A DNA stretch of 6,759 bases from Clostridiaceae bacterium. GTDB lineage: Bacteria; Bacillota; Clostridia; Oscillospirales; Acutalibacteraceae. Both the position numbers and the translations under genes were made by a program. The stretch spans positions 1 to 6,759 of the forward strand of contig JAEDNG010000045.1 in NCBI GenBank assembly GCA_016302625.1. Reading direction: 5' to 3'. The notes beneath the pieces are model-generated. The model saw only the letters and a list, made by a program, of their open reading frames with translations. It searched no databases and was not told the origin of the DNA. Below are positions 1 through 5,827 of the stretch, one piece after another; positions within the stretch are counted from its first letter, which is position 1; each line of letters starts with the position of its first letter.

Positions 1-13
1 CACAGTACATGTT

Positions 14-42
14 ATAATACCACAAACAAGATTAAAATGCAA
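14..42 (-). promoter_or_regulatory. Possible leftward sigma-A promoter
   Basis: On the minus strand, TTGCAT (37-42) and TATTAT (14-19) are separated by exactly 17 bp. The -10 is good but the -35 matches only 3 of 6 consensus bases. If real, it drives a gene left of the window, divergent from trxB. The region is AT-rich, so a chance match is quite possible. No coding sequence is visible in bases 1-197. Confidence 0.3.
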
Positions 43-97
43 CACTTTTTTTAAAATATCGAGATTTTTCTAAGGTTTAACGCAAAGAATAACGGTA

Positions 98-126
98 TGG
101 ACAAACCGGGGGAAAATATGTATAAT
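98..126 (+). promoter_or_regulatory. Sigma-A promoter of trxB
   Basis: TGGACA (98-103) and a perfect TATAAT (121-126) are spaced 17 bp apart. Transcription would begin near 133, giving an untranslated leader of about 65 nt before the trxB start at 198. I see no obvious riboswitch or operator in the leader. Confidence 0.75.
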
Positions 127-197
127 CAAATTGTCGCTATCGGATATTTTGCGACCTATTAGTGCTGACTTTTATAGCGGCGGAAAGGAGACTTGTT

Positions 198-1118
198 ATG
201 GAAAATATATACGATATGATAATAATCGGCGGGGGACCTGCGGGATATACGGCAGCTTTGTATGCGTCACGAGCCGGGTTTAATACGGTCACGGTAGAAA
301 GAATGTCGCCGGGAGGACAGATGGCTATCACTGATATTATTGATAACTATCCCGGATTTGAGGAAGGGATAGACGGATTTGATCTGGGAATTAAAATGCA
401 GCGCGGTGCTGAGCGCTTCGGCGCAAAAACCGAGTATGCCGAGGTAGTTTCGGTTGATTTGACCCAAAAAATCAAAAAGGTAAAAACCGCAAACGGTACT
501 CTTTACGGCAAAACATTGGTAATAGCAACCGGCGCAAATCCCAAGGAATTAGGCATACAAAACGAGCGTGAGCTTATCGGACGGGGAGTTCATTACTGCG
601 CTCACTGCGACGGCAGGTTTTACAAAAATAAAACCGTGGCGGTTGTAGGCGGCGGAAATACTGCGGCGGCAGACGCTCTTTATCTTTCGCGAATTGCGAA
701 AAAAGTATATCTTATACACCGCCGCGATACATTGCGCGCCACAAAAATCTATCACGAACCGCTTATGCAAGCAGATAATATTGAATTTTTGTGGAACAGC
801 GCAGTAACGGAGTTTACTGCTGACGACAGGGTTACAGGAGCTAAGATAACAAATCTGAAAACCGGCGATGTCACCGGGATTGACTGCGACGGAGTATTTA
901 TCAGCATTGGAAGAAAGCCTGCGACGGATTTTGTAAGGGGCAAGCTTTTACTTGATGACGACGGATATATTATTGCGGACGAAACCACACGAACCGATAT
1001 TCCCGGTGTTTACGCCGCCGGCGACGTTCGCACAAAGGCGCTGCGTCAGGTTGTAACCGCTGTATCCGACGGTGCGGTTGCGGTACACTTTGCGGAGAAA
1101 TATTTAGCGGAATATTAA
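198..1118 (+). CDS. trxB: Thioredoxin reductase (NADPH-dependent, FAD flavoprotein)
   Basis: A cytoplasmic flavoenzyme that passes electrons from NADPH through FAD and a redox-active disulfide to thioredoxin. The 306-residue length is normal for the low-molecular-weight bacterial enzyme. An FAD-binding GGGPAG lies at residues 11-16. The active-site disulfide is C134-A-H-C137, followed by DG. A second dinucleotide fold starts at GGGNT (151-155). HRRDTLRA (174-181) is the motif that recognises the NADPH 2'-phosphate. The C-terminal FAD motif is AAGDVR with LRQVVTAVSDGA (about 273-293). The start is ATG 198 because GGAAAGGAG (182-190) sits 7 nt upstream; a GTG at 162 in the same frame has no such site. 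The catalytic motif is CAHC rather than the common CATC. The NADPH-fold motif GGGNTAAADA differs from the usual GGGDSAxEEA, but the HRR signature argues against a ferredoxin-linked variant. No thioredoxin gene adjoins. The gene has its own promoter and ends overlapping the convergent HPt gene. Confidence 0.96.
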   Translation: MENIYDMIIIGGGPAGYTAALYASRAGFNTVTVERMSPGGQMAITDIIDNYPGFEEGIDGFDLGIKMQRGAERFGAKTEYAEVVSVDLTQKIKKVKTANGTLYGKTLVIATGANPKELGIQNERELIGRGVHYCAHCDGRFYKNKTVAVVGGGNTAAADALYLSRIAKKVYLIHRRDTLRATKIYHEPLMQADNIEFLWNSAVTEFTADDRVTGAKITNLKTGDVTGIDCDGVFISIGRKPATDFVRGKLLLDDDGYIIADETTRTDIPGVYAAGDVRTKALRQVVTAVSDGAVAVHFAEKYLAEY

Positions 1119-1486
1119 TGAGCGTTTTCTTTCATATAAAGATTAATAGCATCGACGGTCTTGTTATATTCGCATCTGACTTTTTTCAAAAGTTGATCGG
1201 TCTTTTCGGATATCTTATATGTTTCGGGACGCAGAATATCCGTTATTTCATTTACCGTCAAAAGTAAATCCCCGAGCCCCAGATTAAGGCAAATTCCTTT
1301 AAGGGTATGCGCGGCGCGGAATGCGTCCTCACGATTCCCGTCCTTAATTGCTTTGCATAGGGATTTAAAGCTATTGTCTTTTGGGAATTTTGTTATAAAT
1401 TTTTCAATAAGGGCGGAATTAGTCAGACGGGAGTTGACCTCGTTATAATTTCCGCCTATCTCCCTGTATAATTCTATAATAGTCAT
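1115..1486 (-). CDS. Stand-alone HPt (histidine phosphotransfer) domain protein
   Basis: A small cytoplasmic phosphotransfer protein of 123 residues, essentially one HPt four-helix domain. The site HTLKGICLNLG starts at residue 60; His60 is the expected phosphoacceptor, and the following Lys and Gly are the usual conserved neighbours. The helices around it are amphipathic, with no signal or membrane segment. Two adjacent ATG codons exist (1489 and 1486). GGAGG (1493-1497) lies 6 nt before the second and only 3 nt before the first, so 1486 is preferred; using 1489 adds one Met and makes the site His61. The gene follows the hybrid kinase stop by 14 bp, and its ribosome binding site lies inside that gap, so the two are almost certainly co-transcribed. 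The kinase has no HPt domain of its own, so this protein probably takes phosphate from one of its receivers and passes it to a response regulator not encoded here. The target is unknown. Confidence 0.9.
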   Translation of the reverse strand: MTIIELYREIGGNYNEVNSRLTNSALIEKFITKFPKDNSFKSLCKAIKDGNREDAFRAAHTLKGICLNLGLGDLLLTVNEITDILRPETYKISEKTDQLLKKVRCEYNKTVDAINLYMKENAH

Positions 1487-1500
1487 CATATTCCTCCGTT

Positions 1501-4077
1501 TTAATAGGAATTTACCTTTGTCAGTGTTTTTTTTATAACTTTGTCAAGTGTGCTATGGAGTACGGATATGTCAAGAGGCTTTGCGATATGTGCGTTCATA
1601 CCGTTCTCAAGGGCGCGTTTTTTATCTTCTTCAAATGCATTTGCAGTCATTGCGATAATTGGTATTTCCGTAGCATCCTTGCGCGGGAGTTCGCGTATGG
1701 TTCTCGCCGCCTCATAGCCGTCCATCACAGGCATGCGTATATCCATGAGGATAAGGTCATAATAACCCTCCGCCGAATTACGCACCATTTCAACGGCAAT
1801 TGAGCCGTCGGAGGCGAGTTCCGTTTCAAAACCGTTGTTTTTCATAATCTCATCGGCAATTTCACGGTTAAGCTCATTGTCCTCAACAATCAGCACCCGA
1901 TTTCCGCTGAAATTGGGCTTTATCGGCTTTGAGAGGGCAACCCTCTTCTTCCCGGAACGGTTAGCCTGAGCCAAAACCCTACGCAAGTCGGACATAAACA
2001 GCGGCTTGCTGCAGAAAGCCGTCACACCGGCGGCACCTGCTTCTTCCTCGATATCTGTCCAGTCATAGGCGGTCATGATTATAATAGGAATATCATCTCC
2101 TATAACCTTTCTGATGCCGCGAACCGTTTCAACTCCGTCTGTTTGCGGCATAAGCCAGTCAATTATATAGCTGTGGAACGGGTCGCTGTCGTTGTATGCT
2201 TTCTGGGCGCGGAAAACAGCTTCTCTGCCCGAGGTTGTCCACTCAGAGCGCATTCCGATTTCGGACAGCATGTTTGTGATACTGTCGCAGGTATGGAAAT
2301 CGTTGTCAACAACAAGTGCGCGAAGACCTTTAAGCTCTTTTATCTGTTCTTCTATATGGGAAATATCCTGTAATTTGAAATCAAAATCGACAGTGAAGAT
2401 ACTCCCTTTATCCGGCTCGCTTTCTACTGTAACCGTGCCGCCCATTACATCAATCGTATTTTTGGTGATTGCCATTCCGAGTCCCGTTCCGATACCGTTT
2501 CTGACCTCGGAGGAGTCTTCACGTTCAAACGGCTCAAACAGATGCTCTAAAAATTTCTTCGACATGCCGACGCCGGTATCCTTAATAACAAAACGGTAGT
2601 GGCGAAAGCCCGGCTTTTCGGAATCGCTTTCGCTGATAGTAAAGTAAACTTGACCTCCCGGAGGCGTGAATTTCACTGCGTTGCTCAAGATATTGATAAG
2701 TACCTGATTGAGTTTAAGCGGATCAAAAATCAGGTTTTCGTCATGTATGCCGAAGGTATCCGCATAAAATTCCAGACGTTTAGCTCTCATTTGAGGACGA
2801 ATCATATTTACAAGATTATGAATTTGTTCGGAGAGAATGCATTCCTTTTCCTGAAGCGTCACTTTACCGCTTTCTATACGGCTCATGTCAAGAATATCGT
2901 TAATAAGACTCAGCAGATGATTGCTTGAAGACATTATTTTATCAAGGCAGTCCTGCACACGCTCTTTGTTATCAATATGATTCGCGGCAATACCGGTAAA
3001 TCCGATGATTGCGTTCATCGGTGTGCGGATATCGTGGCTCATATTGGATAGGAATAAAGTTTTTGCACGGTTTGCGCGTTCCGCCTGATTAAGCGCGTTT
3101 TTAAGCAGCTCCTGCTGACGCGCCTCTTTAAGAACCTCGCCGTCAATTTTCTTTACGGCAATAAGCGCCGTCCAGATATCCTCAGTATGTACAAGACGGA
3201 CTATTCGCCATTCCACATATCCGTAGCTTTTCGTTTCATGATCCATACGGCGAAGCCTGACGGAATACGCTTCTTTAGTTTTAAGCTGTCTGCGGATATT
3301 ATCAATCCCTGCCTTATCGTAAAGCATATTACGGTCGTCGGGATGCACCCACTTTTCCCCGAAAATTTTAAGGCTTTCGGAATAAGAACTCGGAACCTGC
3401 TGATTTCTGTCGGTTACAACCGCCGTATTCGGGTTTTCATTTTTTCGCAAAAAGATTAAATCATTTTTTAAATCCACCCGCCACAGAACAAAATAGTCGC
3501 GGCTTAATGCGTAAATCATGTCAAGCCGTTCGCTGCTTTGGGCGCGGAGAGTCTCTTTGGTTTCAAGGTATTCAAGCAGTAAATCCTGTATATATTGTTC
3601 GGAATTTCTGCCTTTCAGAGTTTTGGCGAATTCTTTAAGTTGTGACTGCCTTTCGGTGATATCCGTAATATCTGTGCATAAGCCGCATATAGCAAGTCTT
3701 CCGTCCTTGCACTTCTGTTTACGTCCTTTATAAAGCACCCATATCAGACTGCCGTTTTTGCGGAGCATTCGGTAAATGACGCTGAATTCCTCGCCTACAT
3801 TGCTGATACTTCCGAATTCGCCTTTTAATCGGCTTAAATCCTCATAATAAATAGAGTTATCCATATTATTGTGGATTGCCTTTAAGAATTCTTCACATGA
3901 AGAGTAATTAAGCATACGGCACATTTTATCGTCTGCGTAGCAGAGTTCAAAACGGTCTTTAAAATATCCGTTCATAATGCCGACCGACGTCATTTCAGTA
4001 ATTTTAGGAAAGGAGTCCGTCAGGTCATTTTTCTCTGCAAATACTTCATTTTTTTTGAACATCCTGTTTATTGGCAT
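1501..4077 (-). CDS. Soluble hybrid sensor histidine kinase (PAS-PAS-HisKA-HATPase-REC-REC)
   Basis: An 858-residue cytoplasmic hybrid kinase; no transmembrane or signal segment is visible. Domains in order: a PAS fold (about 25-140, ending in the PAC-like DITDITERQ); a second, more divergent PAS-like region (about 185-310); a short coiled linker; HisKA with phosphoacceptor His348 in NMSHDIRTPMN; HATPase_c with N-box Asn466, G1 DTGVGM (500-505), F-box FEPFER (514-519) and G2 GTGLGM (530-535); REC1 (about 584-705) with Asp640, Thr669 and Lys691; and REC2 (about 726-850) with Glu732/Asp733, Asp779, Thr811 and Lys833. All kinase boxes are intact, so it should be active. REC1 reads D591-N592-D593 where receivers normally carry an adjacent acidic pair. 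The start is ATG 4077, preceded by GGAGAA with 7 nt spacing. A TTG at 4092 in frame lacks an upstream binding site and overlaps this one. The signal sensed is unknown. It is the first gene of an operon with the downstream HPt gene. No output regulator is in the window. Confidence 0.95.
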   Translation of the reverse strand: MPINRMFKKNEVFAEKNDLTDSFPKITEMTSVGIMNGYFKDRFELCYADDKMCRMLNYSSCEEFLKAIHNNMDNSIYYEDLSRLKGEFGSISNVGEEFSVIYRMLRKNGSLIWVLYKGRKQKCKDGRLAICGLCTDITDITERQSQLKEFAKTLKGRNSEQYIQDLLLEYLETKETLRAQSSERLDMIYALSRDYFVLWRVDLKNDLIFLRKNENPNTAVVTDRNQQVPSSYSESLKIFGEKWVHPDDRNMLYDKAGIDNIRRQLKTKEAYSVRLRRMDHETKSYGYVEWRIVRLVHTEDIWTALIAVKKIDGEVLKEARQQELLKNALNQAERANRAKTLFLSNMSHDIRTPMNAIIGFTGIAANHIDNKERVQDCLDKIMSSSNHLLSLINDILDMSRIESGKVTLQEKECILSEQIHNLVNMIRPQMRAKRLEFYADTFGIHDENLIFDPLKLNQVLINILSNAVKFTPPGGQVYFTISESDSEKPGFRHYRFVIKDTGVGMSKKFLEHLFEPFEREDSSEVRNGIGTGLGMAITKNTIDVMGGTVTVESEPDKGSIFTVDFDFKLQDISHIEEQIKELKGLRALVVDNDFHTCDSITNMLSEIGMRSEWTTSGREAVFRAQKAYNDSDPFHSYIIDWLMPQTDGVETVRGIRKVIGDDIPIIIMTAYDWTDIEEEAGAAGVTAFCSKPLFMSDLRRVLAQANRSGKKRVALSKPIKPNFSGNRVLIVEDNELNREIADEIMKNNGFETELASDGSIAVEMVRNSAEGYYDLILMDIRMPVMDGYEAARTIRELPRKDATEIPIIAMTANAFEEDKKRALENGMNAHIAKPLDISVLHSTLDKVIKKTLTKVNSY

Positions 4078-4100
4078 GATGGTATTCTCCAATCTTCTTA

Positions 4101-4116
4101 TAATAGGAAACTATTA
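4101..4116 (-). promoter_or_regulatory. Small inverted repeat at the kinase operon transcription start
   Basis: TAATAG and CTATTA form a perfect 6-bp inverted repeat around a 4-nt loop (plus-strand GAAA). It covers the predicted transcription start near 4114. It could be an operator or a 5' stem of the mRNA. It is short and AT-rich, so it may be chance. Confidence 0.3.
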
Positions 4117-4120
4117 ACAT

Positions 4121-4149
4121 ATTATACATTATTTCCCATTAATTTTCAA
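4121..4149 (-). promoter_or_regulatory. Sigma-A promoter of the kinase-HPt operon
   Basis: On the minus strand, TTGAAA (4144-4149) and a perfect TATAAT (4121-4126) are spaced exactly 17 bp. Transcription would start near 4114, giving a leader of about 37 nt before the ATG at 4077. It lies in the AT-rich gap between the kinase gene and the terminator at 4225-4264. Confidence 0.82.
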
Positions 4150-4224
4150 CAGCTTTATTGATTTTTTAAAAAAATAATTTAAATAACCAATTTGTATCAA
4201 ATAATTGCAAAATAACGGTGAAAT

Positions 4225-4264
4225 AAAAACATCCGTCTGCCAAATATTGCAGACGGATGTTTTT
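4225..4264 (-). terminator. Rho-independent terminator, probably bidirectional
   Basis: A perfect 16-bp inverted repeat: arms 4225-4240 and 4249-4264, loop 4241-4248. The core stem is ACATCCGTCTGC paired with GCAGACGGATGT. Runs of A on one side and T on the other give a U-tract on either strand; on the minus strand the stem is followed by TTTTTATTT. The first arm overlaps the TAA stop (4263-4265) of the S-component gene, so it ends the lipoprotein/S-component transcript before the kinase operon promoter. Confidence 0.92.
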
Positions 4265-4781
4265 AATAATTGATTATAAATTTTTGAGATTGCTTTAATA
4301 CCGTTATAATCGGGCAAATAAGCGTACCGCAGAAAAAATTGCTGACCCCGTGCACAAAATCCCACGGAAGTCCGGCGATGATCCACGCGACGGTTGCTTT
4401 AAAATCCAAACCGAAAAGCAACGCCTGAGCCGGAGCGTAAAGAGTTCCGAACAGAAATCCGTGAACGGCGCAAAGGCACATGTATACTATCGGTTTGAGA
4501 TTTTCCGGAATTTTTTTCGGTAAAAGCATAGTTGCTCCCCAAAGGACGGTCCAGATATAGAGATAGGGTATCCACCATGTTGAAAAGCCCGAAAACAGTC
4601 CGTTTAAAAACACATATATATAAATTGGATACAGCGCTTTTTTTCTGTATACGACCGTTATCGCGACGGTAAATACCCCAAGCAGATGCACATTGGGGAA
4701 AACCTCCATAATCATTTTGGAGGCATACATTATTGCTCCGAGAAGGCTTAATACCGCGGTCTCTTTTACGGTTAATTTCAC
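4263..4781 (-). CDS. ECF-type transporter S component, probable cobalamin/corrinoid specificity
   Basis: A 172-residue, very hydrophobic integral membrane protein with about six membrane segments, the size and form of an energy-coupling factor substrate-binding (S) subunit. The first helix carries A16-I-M-Y-A20, fitting the AxxxA motif by which S components dock on the EcfT subunit. The later segment GLPWDFVHGVSNFF (137-150) also looks family-typical. Such proteins bind a vitamin and import it when docked to a shared EcfA/EcfA'/EcfT module; none is encoded here, so a module elsewhere in the genome must serve it. The start is GTG 4781, only 2 nt past the TAA of the lipoprotein gene, with a weak AAGG site overlapping that gene's end, so translation is probably coupled. 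Substrate is inferred only from the shared cobalamin riboswitch and the transcobalamin-like partner. The sequence does not by itself prove B12 over another vitamin or a precursor. Confidence 0.85.
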   Translation of the reverse strand: MKLTVKETAVLSLLGAIMYASKMIMEVFPNVHLLGVFTVAITVVYRKKALYPIYIYVFLNGLFSGFSTWWIPYLYIWTVLWGATMLLPKKIPENLKPIVYMCLCAVHGFLFGTLYAPAQALLFGLDFKATVAWIIAGLPWDFVHGVSNFFCGTLICPIITVLKQSQKFIINY

Positions 4782-4783
4782 AC

Positions 4784-5242
4784 TTATTCTACCTTAAAAG
4801 CGTATGTCGCGCCCTCTGTGATGTCGGTTGCGTCAACTCCCGCTGAAGCGTACTCGCCGTTTACGTAGAACGCCCAGTATTTTCCGTCCTTGTCGTAGTC
4901 CACGGTAATTCCGTTTACCGTTTTGACATAAAGTCCGTACTCGCCTTGGTCGCCCGCTATGAGGTTAAGCTCCGATAAAGCGTCGCCGACGGTCTTTTTG
5001 TCGGTGTGGATTTCAAAAGTGGTTTCGTTTCCGTCAGCGTCGGTCACAGTAAAACCGAATTTGGTTTCACCTTCGCCTAAAACCTTGGCGGCGTTTTGCG
5101 AAACGCTGCCGGTTATTGTTGAGGAAGTCCCCTCCGATGCCGTTTTGCTGTCGCCGCAGCCGGATGTTAACAGTGCGGTAGCCGCAATAAGCACAGTACA
5201 AGCGAAAAGCGTCAGCGATTTAAAAAATCGTGTTTTTTTCAT
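4784..5242 (-). CDS. DUF4430 (transcobalamin C-terminal-like) lipoprotein
   Basis: A 152-residue predicted surface lipoprotein. A basic N-terminus (MKKTRFFK) and hydrophobic stretch lead to LTSGC with Cys29 as the likely lipidated residue. A Ser/Thr/Gly-rich linker (30-50) follows, then a single domain (about 55-152). That domain matches the DUF4430 pattern: VGDALSELNLI (85-95), GLYVKTVNGI (103-112), and KYWAFYVNGEYASAGVDATD (121-140) with a closing GATYAFKVE. The family is also described as transcobalamin-like C-terminal, after the beta domain of vertebrate B12 carriers. The gene is first after a cobalamin riboswitch and is coupled to an ECF S component. I infer that it binds cobalamin or another corrinoid on the outer face of the membrane and hands it to the S component. 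DUF4430 domains also occur in other surface proteins, so ligand binding is not proven. The start is ATG 5242 with AAGGAG (5253-5258) 10 nt upstream, within reach of riboswitch control. Confidence 0.88.
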   Translation of the reverse strand: MKKTRFFKSLTLFACTVLIAATALLTSGCGDSKTASEGTSSTITGSVSQNAAKVLGEGETKFGFTVTDADGNETTFEIHTDKKTVGDALSELNLIAGDQGEYGLYVKTVNGITVDYDKDGKYWAFYVNGEYASAGVDATDITEGATYAFKVE

Positions 5243-5307
5243 TGCTTTCTATCTCCTTAAAATTATTTCCTCTTGAGGCCGGCTTCCGCGGCTTGTTTTG
5301 CGAGGCT

Positions 5308-5476
5308 TTGTCACCCGGATATTTCGACTCGGCGCGTTATCCCACCGCCTTCTCAAGATAAAATCTCAATGGCTTGTCCCCGATTTGCGGCATCGGGTAG
5401 GAGGGATAAGTGTATTATTTGCGCCTCACGGCGACGGGCTCGTACGGGATTTTCACCCGTTTCCCCGAAATGACAA
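5308..5476 (-). promoter_or_regulatory. Cobalamin (B12) riboswitch
   Basis: An adenosylcobalamin-type aptamer on the minus strand. The outer helix pairs TTGTCA (5471-5476) with TGACAA (5308-5313). Inside, in transcript order, are GGGGAAACGGGTGAAAATCC, then CGAGCCCGTCGCCGTGA, then AAGCCATTGAG with TTGAGAAGGCGG, and finally the B12-box-like GAGTCGAAATATCCGGG (5314-5330). A peripheral hairpin CCCGAT/ATCGGG has loop GCCGCAA. The aptamer begins about at the predicted transcription start. No stem with a U-run lies between it and the lipoprotein start, so control is probably at translation initiation. A weak hairpin downstream, GCCG/CGGC near 5278-5292, could pair through its loop with the aptamer. 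High B12 should reduce expression of the lipoprotein and S component. Confidence 0.93.
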
Positions 5477-5480
5477 CAGC

Positions 5481-5509
5481 ATTGTAGCATATTTTTATTT
5501 ATGTTTCAA
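5481..5509 (-). promoter_or_regulatory. Sigma-A promoter of the riboswitch/lipoprotein/S-component operon
   Basis: On the minus strand, TTGAAA (5504-5509) and TACAAT (5481-5486) are 17 bp apart, with an extended -10 TG at the proper place (TGCTACAAT). Transcription would start near 5474-5476, at the first base-paired helix of the riboswitch. Confidence 0.85.
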
Positions 5510-5599
5510 CGTCTTATGATCAAATTTTCAACAAAATGAAAATATTTTCAAAAGAATTATACCTCCGGTTGTAAACTATATAATGCAGGATTGAGATCT

Positions 5600-5764
5600 T
5601 CATCGATTTATGATTGACGGTTCATAATCTCCGTTTCGGTCACGGGGAACCTCTATCGTCACTTATCCGAGTTGCGTTTTTACAGTCTTTTTCGAATGCC
5701 CATTCCGGTATTTTTTCCATTACGGTTCTTTCTTTCGGATTTCGAGATTTTTATATCCTAATTC
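5600..5764 (-). pseudogene. Decayed fragment of an IS256/Mutator-family transposase
   Basis: One minus-strand frame of 55 codons reads ELGYKN..., then YRNGHSKKTVKTQLG, then VTIEVPRDRNGDYEPSIINR. This is the conserved N-terminal stretch of IS256-type transposases, where an LGY segment precedes RNG-S-KTV-T-G and VPRDR-G-FEP-I. In-frame stops interrupt it at 5720-5722 (TAA), 5663-5665 (TAA) and 5600-5602 (TGA). Neither the DDE catalytic region nor a terminal inverted repeat is recognisable nearby, so only about 50 of some 400 residues remain and it cannot be functional. Downstream of the last stop a neighbouring frame stays open briefly (EDLNPALYSLQPEV then stop) but I cannot assign it. The fragment fills the gap between the beta-galactosidase gene and the B12 operon and is the main content of 5487-5827; I see nothing assignable in the rest of that gap. 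Confidence 0.78.
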
Positions 5765-5827
5765 TTATCTGAAAGGTTTTCTCTTATTATCACACAAATT
5801 TTCGGCGGTCTATAAAATAACGGCGTA

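Noticed and set aside
162..197. GTG at 162 as an upstream start of trxB
   Set aside because: It is in frame but has no ribosome binding site and adds 12 residues not expected in the family; ATG 198 has GGAAAGGAG directly upstream.
198..1118. Ferredoxin- or deazaflavin-type thioredoxin reductase-like protein instead of an NADPH enzyme
   Set aside because: The HRRDTLRA NADPH motif and the CxxC are both present.
2192..2599. Plus-strand 135-codon reading frame inside the kinase gene
   Set aside because: It is antisense to a well-supported kinase region; composition is Ser-rich and low in complexity, as expected for a shadow frame.
4078..4092. TTG at 4092 as the kinase start
   Set aside because: It overlaps the GGAG that serves ATG 4077 and has no binding site of its own.
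4129..4386. Minus-strand 85-codon reading frame
   Set aside because: It overlaps the S-component gene out of frame, runs through the terminator and has no family features or binding site.
5273..5519. Plus-strand reading frames of 66 and 73 codons
   Set aside because: They lie antisense to the cobalamin riboswitch and promoter; Arg/Cys-rich composition reflects structured RNA rather than protein.
5600..5722. Stop-codon recoding or programmed frameshifting to express the transposase fragment
   Set aside because: Three stops of two types occur in 55 codons and the catalytic region is absent, which fits decay.
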